A DNA stretch of 34,343 nucleotides from Anaerotignum sp. (lineage in GTDB: Bacteria > Bacillota > Clostridia > Lachnospirales > Anaerotignaceae): NCBI GenBank assembly GCA_020024455.1, contig JAHHTU010000028.1, positions 1 to 34,343 on the forward strand, in the 5' to 3' direction. Each line of letters begins with the position of its first letter. The first letter of the stretch is position 1. Below, one piece after another: positions 7,377 to 15,836 of this stretch. The position numbers and the translations under genes were made by a program. The notes under the pieces were generated by a model, which was not told where the DNA came from, did not search any database, and saw nothing but the letters and a program-made list of their open reading frames with translations.

Positions 7377-9987
7377 TTGTGACACCTCCTACACGACGGT
7401 TTGCCTCCATACGCATCTGTTCATTCGGATCGGTTGTGATTGCCATATGCTCTGCCGACGTACCACTAAATCGGATTTCAAATGCATTGTTTTCACAAAT
7501 CAGCATGGCATCACCACGTTGTGAAAACATGGAAATTTGATTGCGTGTTTCTTGGTTTAAGTACAACATCTCGCTGACAACTCCCAGCGTGTATTGCTGC
7601 ATTTTCAGCAATATTTGAAACTGTGAGTTGTTGATGATGGTACTCAATACGGACTCGTTGTCTTTTGATTTCCAGTCCTGAATATCCTGTGATGCTGTGA
7701 TGATTTGCCCATTATATGCACGAATGATTTTATACAACTCCTTCACAAATGCTGCGGTTTGTCCACTGCCTTCGCCGACCAACTTCCACAATTCATCAAT
7801 CAAAATTACTTTTCTTTGTGTGATATTCTCTGACATGATGTTCATGATATGGTTGATGATGGTAAACATCATTGCTCCGATAATTTTGTCTCCGGAGCTA
7901 TCCAAATCCGAAATATCAAACACCAGATAATCATTTTCCAAATCCGTGATGTTGGTGTGCTGATTTAAGAAGCTGTATGTACCGGATACAAATTGCTGCA
8001 TGATACCAATCAATTCATAAATAGTTTGTTTGAATTGTTGTGTGTCCGGCATCGTAACATGAAACAAATCTTGTACTGTGGCATCCGGTTGTTGTGGTTC
8101 CAACATATGATTTAACGCCACACAAACATCACTGATGATGGGCATTTCTTTATAGCTGCCATCGGCATTTTTGATACTGCCATTATCCATGGTAATGCCC
8201 TTTTCCCGATATGCATTGACAATCGCCACATTCAATAAAGACTGTTGTAATGGTGTCAAATATGGCATTAAAATTTCAAAATATGCAGATACCACAATCA
8301 ATTTTCTTGACAGATAACTTTTCTGTCCCAAGTAACTATTTTCATCTCCTGTTTCATTGTCTGCATATGCCGTATCCGGAATACGAATATCAAAAATGTT
8401 GACATGGTTGTTTCCATCCGTTGTAAACTTGATAAATCTCCCACCAATATTTTCACAAAATCTTCGATATTCTTCGCCTTTGAGTGGTGCAATCACAAAA
8501 CATTTTGCACCCTCTATGCGGCTGCGACCAACCAATAGCTGGCTGGCATATGTTTTCCCACTCCCTGTGGAACCAATCATCATCATGTGTGGTTTATCAT
8601 ATTTTGTCGTATCAAAATAGTTGATTGCACAAAGCCTGCCGGCTTTATTTTTGCCAATGAAGATACCGCCCTCATCGAATATAGAGGGCTCATGAAACGG
8701 AAAAACAGATGCCAATTCACCACACAAAATGTTTCGGGAAGAAATTTTGAGGATATCTTTGTCTAATTTTACAAACGGTAATGTAGAGCGAAATGCCTTT
8801 TCCTGTCGTAGTTCCAATGGTAGCAACGGCATATCTTTATGGTCCATCAAGCTGTAAACTTCTCTGATTTTGTCGTCCAATTCTTCTAAACTGTCTGCAC
8901 CAATGGTAATCAAAATAGACATATCATACATATCCACACTTTCGTTATACATCTTTTCCCGCAGTAAAATAGCGTCTTGCATATTCTGTCTGGACTCTTG
9001 TGCAACGCTGGTATTCCCACTCAAATTTTCCAACACCAACTCCTGCATATCCACAGATTTTCGTATCATCTTTTTGGCAGATGCCCTGTCTTGACGTACA
9101 AAGAAAATATCTACATCTACACCATACGAACTACTCAAAAGTGGATTGAGCCAGCCTGCGGTGACATAGTGGCGATAGTCACTGATATAGTGATATGACA
9201 CATATTTTCCGTTGACTTCACAAAAATCACGTGCATAAAAAGATACTTCCTGCGGTGACAAATAGTCTTCTATGGTCAACGAGTCTTTTTTCAAAGGGTT
9301 TTGTTCCGCAATTTCTTGATATATTTGGAACATATGCGTTTCAAAATCCGGTGTCATTCTGTCAAAATGCATGAGAATATACTCATACAATACGGTATTG
9401 AGATACTGATTGTTGGCCAAATGTGGACTGACAACTTTACAACCGCATTTGCTCATACACTCTGCCAATGCAAGCTCATGCCCCAATAATACTTTGCGAA
9501 TATAGTCAAAATCCGGTGACATTTGAAACTCCTCAAACGCATAAATGACAAAAAACCGATTGTTTTTCAATCTGTAAATCTCTACGGTATCTTCGATTTC
9601 TTTTGCCAAGTCGTCTATCATTTCTCTGGTTTGTTTGGTTGCATTTGGCAGTGTTTTATATGCATACAATGTCTGTAAATAATCCTGTGCTGTTTCCGGT
9701 ACAGACATGACTTTGACTTGCATGGTGCGTGGTGCATGGCTGAGATATTGTGCAAACTGATACACGATACGCTCTTGTTCCAATGCGTCTTTATTGAAAA
9801 AATTGGTTGGCAACACCTCTACAATCCGAATATATCGCTCATCTTTGGTGATGATAATGCCATCTGATACATCTCGGATATTGAGAAAGCTCTGTGTACG
9901 GTATCTGGTATTGGGGCGAGGTTTTCTCTGTGTTTTTTTCTTGTTTTTCTCTTGCTTTTCTTCCTTTTTTTCTCTGCGAAATTTCAA
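7363..9987 (-). CDS. virB4: VirB4-family conjugation ATPase (TrbE/TraE-like)
   Basis: An 874-residue cytoplasmic ATPase that powers assembly of the type IV channel and substrate movement. Residues 1-30 are very basic. A VirB4 N-terminal domain follows (SFLNIRDVSDGIIITKDERY to about 430). The C-terminal RecA-like domain has Walker A GSTGSGKT (472-479), VIAPLKGEEYRRFCENIGGRF just after it, and Walker B KVILIDELWKLVG (726-738), followed by IITASQDIQDW and QFQILLKM, all characteristic of VirB4. Length fits the Gram-positive family. The start overlaps the stop of the PrgI-like gene by four bases, and the frame is intact. The order PrgI-like then VirB4 is the standard arrangement in Firmicutes conjugative elements. 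Confidence 0.96.
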   Translation of the reverse strand: MKFRREKKEEKQEKNKKKTQRKPRPNTRYRTQSFLNIRDVSDGIIITKDERYIRIVEVLPTNFFNKDALEQERIVYQFAQYLSHAPRTMQVKVMSVPETAQDYLQTLYAYKTLPNATKQTREMIDDLAKEIEDTVEIYRLKNNRFFVIYAFEEFQMSPDFDYIRKVLLGHELALAECMSKCGCKVVSPHLANNQYLNTVLYEYILMHFDRMTPDFETHMFQIYQEIAEQNPLKKDSLTIEDYLSPQEVSFYARDFCEVNGKYVSYHYISDYRHYVTAGWLNPLLSSSYGVDVDIFFVRQDRASAKKMIRKSVDMQELVLENLSGNTSVAQESRQNMQDAILLREKMYNESVDMYDMSILITIGADSLEELDDKIREVYSLMDHKDMPLLPLELRQEKAFRSTLPFVKLDKDILKISSRNILCGELASVFPFHEPSIFDEGGIFIGKNKAGRLCAINYFDTTKYDKPHMMMIGSTGSGKTYASQLLVGRSRIEGAKCFVIAPLKGEEYRRFCENIGGRFIKFTTDGNNHVNIFDIRIPDTAYADNETGDENSYLGQKSYLSRKLIVVSAYFEILMPYLTPLQQSLLNVAIVNAYREKGITMDNGSIKNADGSYKEMPIISDVCVALNHMLEPQQPDATVQDLFHVTMPDTQQFKQTIYELIGIMQQFVSGTYSFLNQHTNITDLENDYLVFDISDLDSSGDKIIGAMMFTIINHIMNIMSENITQRKVILIDELWKLVGEGSGQTAAFVKELYKIIRAYNGQIITASQDIQDWKSKDNESVLSTIINNSQFQILLKMQQYTLGVVSEMLYLNQETRNQISMFSQRGDAMLICENNAFEIRFSGTSAEHMAITTDPNEQMRMEANRRVGGVTSALQ

Positions 9988-10394
9988 TCAAAATCACCGC
10001 CTTCCACTTCGTTTTCCTGTTGTTTTGCCTGTGATTGTTCCCGTTGTAAACGCTGTTTTACAATCTTTTTTTGCAGGGAGCTTCTGTGTCTGACATATCT
10101 GCGATATGTTTTTCGCACAAAGAAGTTATATGCCAGCAAATAGATGTATTTGAAAAATGTATCGTTGTTTTTTCCATACGGCAATACACTGAACAATACC
10201 ATTGCACTGGTTAAGATAAAGGTATATCGTAAAGGCATATGAAATACCTTCAAGCAAATGATAAACAATACCAGTGCCATGATGACACCTTGCAACAAAC
10301 TGGTAACTTCTATGACTTCTGCAACTTTTCCGGCACTTTTTAAGTTTCTGGGAATACCATATATCTGATGTTGATTTTCGTTGTTTTGGCTCAT
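9984..10394 (-). CDS. PrgI/VirB3-like small membrane protein of the type IV channel
   Basis: A 136-residue protein whose N-terminal 30 residues (YGIPRNLKSAGKVAEVIEV) lead into two adjacent membrane segments (about 33-50 and 54-72). A basic C-terminal tail follows (VRKTYRRYVRHRSSLQKKIVKQRLQ). This is the classic layout of PrgI or VirB3-like inner-membrane components, and its position directly before VirB4 with a four-base overlap supports the call. The start ATG at 10394 follows AAAGGAAGGA. About 110 bases separate it from the upstream hydrolase gene, where a weak hairpin could trim transcription. Confidence 0.85.
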   Translation of the reverse strand: MSQNNENQHQIYGIPRNLKSAGKVAEVIEVTSLLQGVIMALVLFIICLKVFHMPLRYTFILTSAMVLFSVLPYGKNNDTFFKYIYLLAYNFFVRKTYRRYVRHRSSLQKKIVKQRLQREQSQAKQQENEVEGGDFD

Positions 10395-10431
10395 ATATCG
10401 TCCTTCCTTTCTTTCATTTTTTGCTTTTTTT

Positions 10432-10468
10432 GAAAAGAAAACCTGCCAATTTTTTTGAAAATGACAGG
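10432..10468 (-). terminator. Weak intrinsic terminator after the hydrolase gene
   Basis: On the minus strand CCTGTCA pairs with TGGCAGG with one mismatch around an A-rich loop, and TTTTCTTTT follows. It lies 36 bases beyond the stop of the lysozyme/NlpC gene and just before the PrgI-like gene, so it would act as a partial attenuator inside the cluster. The imperfect stem keeps confidence moderate. Confidence 0.45.
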
Positions 10469-10507
10469 CTTTCTATGGAAATATGCCGTTTTGTGAGCAT
10501 CATAGCT

Positions 10508-12316
10508 CTACTTGACCACTTCACGAAATTGCGAAAACGCACAAGTACCAACCACAACACCATTTCCACCTTGACAATGCACCCAAAGCCGTTTTCCGGA
10601 AGCATCTAAGCCAAGATAAATTCCCACGTGTGTGGTTCTGCCGTTGGAGAGCATAAAGCCTAAATCCCCCGGCTGTAACTGTGAGGCAGAAATGGGCTTT
10701 GTTGTCTGGTACTGGTGCCATGTACCACCTGCTTGCAATTTGTCTGTCACACCGGCAGTACGATATGCCCAATCTGCAAAACCACTGCAATCCAATCCAA
10801 ATGGTTGGTAGGTACCTGTGGTACGGTCTCCTGCTGCGGTTACTTTCTTTAACTTGCCCCATTCCGGGTTCCAGCCTGTGCCACTGTACTTTCCGCCCCA
10901 AAAATAACCGACTTTTCCAACAATGGACAGTCCCACTGTCAAAACTTGGGCTCTTTCTGGCGATATGCTTGGATCTGCTTTATATGCGATTGCCAAATAT
11001 TTTGTGACTTGTGCATCTGTCAAAGGGAGTGTGTCCAGATTAGAAGCTTGTCCTAATATGTTGCCACCATTGGATAGCTCTGTATTGCCCAACTGCTCGA
11101 ATATGGCTTCATAAGATTTTGCCATCTCTATTTGGGCATCTGTCAGTTTGAATACGGTTTTTGTAAAGTAATCTTCTTTCTGACGTGTAACAAATTTAAT
11201 TTCATACTGCTGTGCATCTGCTTCATGATAATAATAGTTACCTTCAAAATTACGCAGCATACTGAGCAAATGCACAATATCAATTTTCTCTACCAAGCTC
11301 CCCTCTGTACTACCACCTGCATGATAGTACCGAAACACATGACTGATGTACTGCGTATCCCCATAAATACGAATGTTTTGTCCATTTTTATGGTATTCAT
11401 CAATCATATATTGACTGAATTGTTTTGCATTTGTAGCTGTCCAGCCGGTATAGCCTCGTTTGGATAGCCATGAAATATACCCCGGTCCAAAGTTATATGC
11501 TTGTACAGCAACTTCCAGTCTGCTCCAATCTTGCGGGCTTTTACAGCCTGCTTTTTGCAAACATTTTGCAAAATAACGGACACCACCATCTATGGAGGAT
11601 TGTGGTGTTACAGTACCATGCACATGACCGGAGCCTGCGGATTGCATCACATCTTGTCCCCTGCCACCTGACTCTTGCATCAGGATTGCCATAATCATAT
11701 TGACATACTGGGAAACTTGATACTTTTCAGCAGCCATCTCTACATCTGTTCGATACCGTTCGGCATCTTGGCTCAATGGCTTTGTGCCCAAATGAATACC
11801 GCCCTCTATGACTTCCGGCAATTCCTGTGGGGCATCTTCTATATCTGGATTTGGTTCTTTTCCATCTGTGGTTAACAATGTTGCACAAAAATAGGACATG
11901 ATTTTATAAGCACTGATGGGAGGCACAGGTTCTTTTGTAGTAATATCCTCCACAGATACGCCCATTTGTTTGAGTTCTTCTTGCTCAATATTATAATCAT
12001 CCAAAAAAACACCATTGATTTGTGCTGCCATATTCAAAATTTGCAACTGCAATTCTGTTTGTTCTCCAATCGTTCCACCACTGATAATAGAATTGAGTAT
12101 CATGGACGGTAAACTGCCAATGATAAAAACAAAGAGAAAGAAGAACACACATACGCCCAAGATAATTTTACGAATGATAGGGTTTTTTGCTGCTGTTACA
12201 GCAGCCCCGACAAAATCTCCGGACATGGCGTGTGCAATCGCCTTTGTCACCTGATATGCTCCTTGTCCCAAAGAGGTTGCCGTATCCAAAAACCCTTTTT
12301 GCTCGTTTGTATCCAT
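10508..12316 (-). CDS. Membrane-anchored bifunctional peptidoglycan hydrolase (lysozyme-like plus NlpC/P60), VirB1/CwlT-like
   Basis: A 602-residue murein hydrolase expected to open the cell wall for the conjugation channel. One membrane segment lies at about 50-72, so the catalytic part would be outside. The first enzyme domain (about 185-335) is lysozyme/transglycosylase-like, with MIMAILMQESGGRG carrying the likely catalytic Glu215 and AVQAYNFGPGYI further on. The second (about 455-600) is NlpC/P60, with Cys510 in DCSGFADWAY, His563 in HVGIYLG and His580 in WVHCQGG forming the triad. This pairing matches CwlT of ICEBs1 and related elements. ATG at 12316 is preceded by GGAAGGGGG. The gene follows the VirB6-like gene by about 28 bases and the frame is intact. 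Confidence 0.93.
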   Translation of the reverse strand: MDTNEQKGFLDTATSLGQGAYQVTKAIAHAMSGDFVGAAVTAAKNPIIRKIILGVCVFFFLFVFIIGSLPSMILNSIISGGTIGEQTELQLQILNMAAQINGVFLDDYNIEQEELKQMGVSVEDITTKEPVPPISAYKIMSYFCATLLTTDGKEPNPDIEDAPQELPEVIEGGIHLGTKPLSQDAERYRTDVEMAAEKYQVSQYVNMIMAILMQESGGRGQDVMQSAGSGHVHGTVTPQSSIDGGVRYFAKCLQKAGCKSPQDWSRLEVAVQAYNFGPGYISWLSKRGYTGWTATNAKQFSQYMIDEYHKNGQNIRIYGDTQYISHVFRYYHAGGSTEGSLVEKIDIVHLLSMLRNFEGNYYYHEADAQQYEIKFVTRQKEDYFTKTVFKLTDAQIEMAKSYEAIFEQLGNTELSNGGNILGQASNLDTLPLTDAQVTKYLAIAYKADPSISPERAQVLTVGLSIVGKVGYFWGGKYSGTGWNPEWGKLKKVTAAGDRTTGTYQPFGLDCSGFADWAYRTAGVTDKLQAGGTWHQYQTTKPISASQLQPGDLGFMLSNGRTTHVGIYLGLDASGKRLWVHCQGGNGVVVGTCAFSQFREVVK

Positions 12317-12344
12317 GTATTACCCCCTTCCGATTATGGCACGC

Positions 12345-14099
12345 TTACTTTCTATGGGAACGTATACCAAATCCTCGAAATTTTGTACCGGTACGATGTT
12401 GTGTTTGTGCTTGTCCAAATGTTGTATATCCATCTGTTCTTTTGATTTGCGTTGTGCCATCTTGTGTGGTTGTTTTCGTACCGGTTTGATGCAAGACGGT
12501 CTGCCCTTTTACCACAATGCCACTGTTGTGTGTGTCAAATTCTATGCTCCCATCTGCATTGGCTGTGGTACCATTTGCCCAATAAACACTGCCACCCAAT
12601 GAAAATGTGCCTTCTGTGCCATTTCTGCCATCTGCATGGTTCACACGCCCTGTATAGCCGTCTGCATTGCTGACAGCACCCGAAGCCACATGAGAAACAC
12701 TACCATCTGCATAGGCAATATCTCCGGTCGAGGGGTGGACATATCTTCCGTTTGGCATATCTTTGATTGCTTGATACGACTTTCCGTTATCAAAAGAAAT
12801 ATTCCCTTTGCCATCTACTGTCGTACCATCGGCATACAATACATGACCATCGTTGTATGTCACACTGCCGTTTCCATGTTCCACCCGATTTGGGTATGTG
12901 GTACTGCCGTCCTGATGCTTGGTTGCACCTTTGGCTGTTATATCACCATTGTGATGCAGTACAGAACCATCGGAGAATACTTTGTCGCCTTGTGGTGTTG
13001 TGGTCATACCATCTGCATTTGTGGTTTCTCCATGCATATGTAGCATATTTCCATCTTTTTGCAAAACAGAACCGTCCGAGAAACTCTGACTGCCATTTGT
13101 ATGTTTGGTTACCATGCCCTTGGAAACTGCACCATTTTCATGTGTCACAACACCATTTTTATCAATCGTTGTCCCACCGGCATTTGCACCACCATGGATT
13201 TCTCTGTCACCGTTCGGTCTGACAATGCTTCCATCCGGTAATTTGATTGGTTGTGTCATATCTTGGGAAACACCATTGGCTGTGATAATACGATTTCCGA
13301 CGGTATAAATCCCATCCCCATGCTGTATAGCACCTTGTGGCAATGTGTTACCATTGGCATCTTTTAAGCCTTGTTTCATAACTGCACCATTGGCAAATTG
13401 CATCGTACCATCGGCAGACATTTTTGTGCCGTCCGGAAAATGCTTTTCTCCACCAAAGGCTTTCGTATCATCATGGGTACGCAGCCATTCTCCGGCTTTG
13501 GCTGTTGTGCCGTCTGCAAAAGATTGCACACCTGCCTGTTCGTTTGCGGACTTTTGTGTTGCATGATACATTCCCTGTGCGTCCATGTGTTGCATTTTAT
13601 GGGCTTGTGCCATATTTTCCCCTTGTTCCGGTTGTTTTGGTGTAACAGGTGTGTTTGCCACCATATGTTCCGCCATATCCATTGCATGAGATTGCTCATC
13701 TTCCCGCAACAATCCATTGGCAGCCAGTTGATTTTGTGCCATTTGCGGTGTGATATTGCCTACTTTCATATCATGGATAATCGCATCTCTGGCACGTTGT
13801 TGTTCGATGTCAAATCCATTTTGTTCTGCACGTTTTTTTGTTGCATCATAATCTTTTTGTGACATTCCTCTTTTGGCTGCATCTTGCATTTCACCAAACC
13901 GCTTATCAAACTTTTGATTGAGTGCTTCCGCAAATGAACTGCCGTCTTTTGTCATTGCGGCCGCCTTTGCGATATTGGTACTGCCCGCAAATCCTTTTGC
14001 TGCACCCATGGCACCCATGGCAAAGGCTTCGCCCTTTGTACTACCACCGGCAACCCTGCTCGGCTGCCATCTACCACTGCACTTTTTAAGGCATTCCAA
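12345..14099 (-). CDS. C-terminal part of the VirB6-like protein, separated by a frameshift
   Basis: This frame continues the VirB6-like protein. The first 15 or so codons (14099 to about 14056) are out-of-frame noise, and authentic coding begins at about 14056 with VAGGSTKGEAFAMGAMGAAKG. Adding one G to the GGG at 14054-14056 would join it smoothly to the upstream half (DGSRAG then VAGGSTKG). Residues to about 190 are helical and Ala/Gln/Met-rich. From about 190 to 550 there is a long array of short units with (A/S)DG(S/T) and NG turns every 8-20 residues (for example FADGTTAKAG, FPDGTKMSADG, FANGAVMK), which suggests a beta-repeat stalk or fibre. The end is basic (FRGFGIRSHRK). No start codon with a binding site was found near the junction, so this piece is unlikely to be a separate gene. 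Confidence 0.8.
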   Translation of the reverse strand: MECLKKCSGRWQPSRVAGGSTKGEAFAMGAMGAAKGFAGSTNIAKAAAMTKDGSSFAEALNQKFDKRFGEMQDAAKRGMSQKDYDATKKRAEQNGFDIEQQRARDAIIHDMKVGNITPQMAQNQLAANGLLREDEQSHAMDMAEHMVANTPVTPKQPEQGENMAQAHKMQHMDAQGMYHATQKSANEQAGVQSFADGTTAKAGEWLRTHDDTKAFGGEKHFPDGTKMSADGTMQFANGAVMKQGLKDANGNTLPQGAIQHGDGIYTVGNRIITANGVSQDMTQPIKLPDGSIVRPNGDREIHGGANAGGTTIDKNGVVTHENGAVSKGMVTKHTNGSQSFSDGSVLQKDGNMLHMHGETTNADGMTTTPQGDKVFSDGSVLHHNGDITAKGATKHQDGSTTYPNRVEHGNGSVTYNDGHVLYADGTTVDGKGNISFDNGKSYQAIKDMPNGRYVHPSTGDIAYADGSVSHVASGAVSNADGYTGRVNHADGRNGTEGTFSLGGSVYWANGTTANADGSIEFDTHNSGIVVKGQTVLHQTGTKTTTQDGTTQIKRTDGYTTFGQAQTQHRTGTKFRGFGIRSHRK

Positions 14100-15127
14100 T
14101 TTTTAGAAAAGGCACTGCCAAATGGCGTATCCAATCCACCACCTGCACTGCCTCTGCCAATGCCTCTACGCAACATCATCGCAGAAGCTCCGATTGCACC
14201 AAGCACACCTGCACCGTTGCCGGTACTGCCACCTCTGCTCAGATTGACACCAAGACTTGCTACAAATTGGTCAAACTGCACTGCGAATGTCGAATATGCC
14301 AATGCAAAAAATGCCCAAATCAAATCGCCATATGCAATATCTGCAAACTCGACACCTGCTTCAAATTTGTTGCCACTGCCTGCCGATGACATCACGCTGA
14401 TATAGCCTTGTATAAAAAATGCTGTCATGATAAATACGAACATATCCGCAAAAAATGTGCGTACATAGGTATGGAAAATGTCCTTTGTTTCCTCCAATAT
14501 CGCCATACCAAATGCAACCGGAGCCAGTGCCACCAAACTCACCAAACGAATATATCGAATGAAAAAGATACTGATGAGTTTGAAGAAGTTGACAACCAAC
14601 ATCACTGTCACAACCAACATGACTAACACTTTGACAATCCCCAACATCGCACCCGCAGGCCCGGAAACACCGATAATCAAGCCGGTGGCTGCTCTTTCTC
14701 CCAAATCCAATAAAAACGATGATAACTTCAAATCTCCTGCTGCATCAATTTTGATGACATCTTGTATGACGACCACCAACGAATTATAAAAAAAGGACAT
14801 AATGCCCCAACTGTAAATTGCCAATGTACCATAAAATAAATATCGTACAATGAATTGCCAAATACGGCTTCTCTCAATGCGTAGTCCTGCCGCCATACCA
14901 AAGCACTTTAATATAAACAAAAATCTCACAAATGTTAGCCAACCTGCCGCAAATACTTTGAAAAAAGAGAGGATATGGGCAAAAAAGGGTAGATATTCAC
15001 CGAATGTTTTGAAATCAAATTTCGCTGTTTCTAAAAATGTATCCGCAAAAAATTGCAATGCTGATGCCAAAATTTGCAAAATCAGCCCAATTAACGCATT
15101 TAATATGCCTGTAACAATCGCAGACAT
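13952..15127 (-). CDS. VirB6/TrbL-like polytopic channel protein, N-terminal part before a frameshift
   Basis: The authentic part (15127 to about 14057, some 357 residues) is a multi-pass membrane protein expected to form the inner-membrane core of the type IV channel. Hydrophobic segments lie at about 5-27, 50-75, 88-112, 145-215 (several) and 225-250. They include LVSLVALAPVAFGMAILEETKD, a loop pattern typical of TrbL/VirB6 proteins of Firmicutes. A Gly-rich stretch follows (SRGGSTGNGAGVLGA). After SAVVDGSRAG the frame becomes basic nonsense ending SQRRPQ, and the sensible continuation is in the neighbouring frame. ATG at 15127 follows AGAGGTGA. The reconstructed protein would be about 927 residues. 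Confidence 0.88.
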   Translation of the reverse strand: MSAIVTGILNALIGLILQILASALQFFADTFLETAKFDFKTFGEYLPFFAHILSFFKVFAAGWLTFVRFLFILKCFGMAAGLRIERSRIWQFIVRYLFYGTLAIYSWGIMSFFYNSLVVVIQDVIKIDAAGDLKLSSFLLDLGERAATGLIIGVSGPAGAMLGIVKVLVMLVVTVMLVVNFFKLISIFFIRYIRLVSLVALAPVAFGMAILEETKDIFHTYVRTFFADMFVFIMTAFFIQGYISVMSSAGSGNKFEAGVEFADIAYGDLIWAFFALAYSTFAVQFDQFVASLGVNLSRGGSTGNGAGVLGAIGASAMMLRRGIGRGSAGGGLDTPFGSAFSKNWNALKSAVVDGSRAGLPVVVQRAKPLPWVPWVQQKDLRAVPISQRRPQ

Positions 15128-15167
15128 ACATTCACCTCTTTTCTGACATCAAAATTTGAGAAAGAAA

Positions 15168-15230
15168 TCCGGTTTTGTCTATGCTACACGCAAACAGCAA
15201 GTGAACACCAAACAAACACAAAAAACCGGA
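15168..15230. repeat. Spaced inverted repeat before the VirB6-like gene
   Basis: TCCGGTTTT (15168-15176) and AAAACCGGA (15222-15230) are complementary arms 45 bases apart in the 134-base gap between the VirB2-like and VirB6-like genes. On the minus-strand transcript it would form a long-loop stem just ahead of the VirB6 ribosome binding site. There is no T-tract. An RNA element that lowers channel-gene expression relative to pilin is a guess. Confidence 0.45.
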
Positions 15231-15261
15231 AATCCCCCCTCAAATCTGATGATGGTTCCGA

Positions 15262-15615
15262 TTATTTACCGGCTAACATATTGATAATGGTTGGTAAGAA
15301 CAGATACAATATCAGTAACAATACCCAAAATACAATACACCCTAATCCGACACCACGATATTTTTTCAATGGTGCACATAAAAAGGAAATCAACACACCA
15401 ATCAGTAATGCCAGTGTTGCAACAGGTGGAATTAAGTTCGTTGCAACCTTAATCAGTTCATTGAAAAAATCCTCGATACTATTAAAATTTGCAGAGCTTG
15501 CACCTTGAATTGCGTTTTGAATGTTGGTGCTGTTTGCCCATGCAGTCATTGGCATTGTCATGATTGCTACCCATGCCGTGACAAAAAATGCTTTCCACTT
15601 CTTCACTTTTTTCAT
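15262..15615 (-). CDS. VirB2/TrbC-like small membrane pilin-type protein
   Basis: About 117 residues from the ATG at 15615. A TTG seven codons upstream (15636), close to GGAAAGG, is an alternative start. The N-terminus MKKVKKWKAFFVTAWVAIM ends in MTAWA, a good signal-peptide cleavage site at about residue 27. The mature part has two membrane helices (about 58-80 and 88-112) with a short basic loop (CAPLKKYRGVG) between them, the standard VirB2/TrbC layout. Position just before the VirB6-like gene agrees. A strong hairpin directly upstream includes the GGAAAGG that would serve the TTG start. Confidence 0.8.
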   Translation of the reverse strand: MKKVKKWKAFFVTAWVAIMTMPMTAWANSTNIQNAIQGASSANFNSIEDFFNELIKVATNLIPPVATLALLIGVLISFLCAPLKKYRGVGLGCIVFWVLLLILYLFLPTIINMLAGK

Positions 15616-15632
15616 CTTTTCTGTAAAATTAT

Positions 15633-15662
15633 GCAACTACCTTTCCAGAGAAAGATAGTTGC
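15633..15662 (-). promoter_or_regulatory. Strong leader hairpin over the VirB2-like translation start
   Basis: Thirteen-base arms (GCAACTATCTTTC on the minus-strand transcript pairing with GAAAGGTAGTTGC, one mismatch) close on a four-base loop. The 3' arm contains GGAAAGG and the TTG alternative start of the VirB2-like gene. There is no T-tract, so this is not a terminator. It could mask initiation or protect the 5' end of a processed pilin transcript. Confidence 0.65.
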
Positions 15663-15836
15663 AATCTATAAGAACACGATGCACTTGCTTATTTTGCTTG
15701 TGTATTGTGTTTGTCTGCTACATATCACTGAACAACAGCCTATGTTTCTATTTTCTAAATACTTAAATACTTGGAAATATGGTCTTACAAAGTCCAAATT
15801 CCCTCTATATGCATCACCTCATTTTGAATACCTCCC

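Noticed and set aside
12767..13862. Long plus-strand open frames (up to about 160 codons) opposite the VirB6-like repeat region
   Set aside because: They mirror the repeated DG/NG codons of the minus-strand gene and have Cys/His-rich nonsense composition and no start signals.
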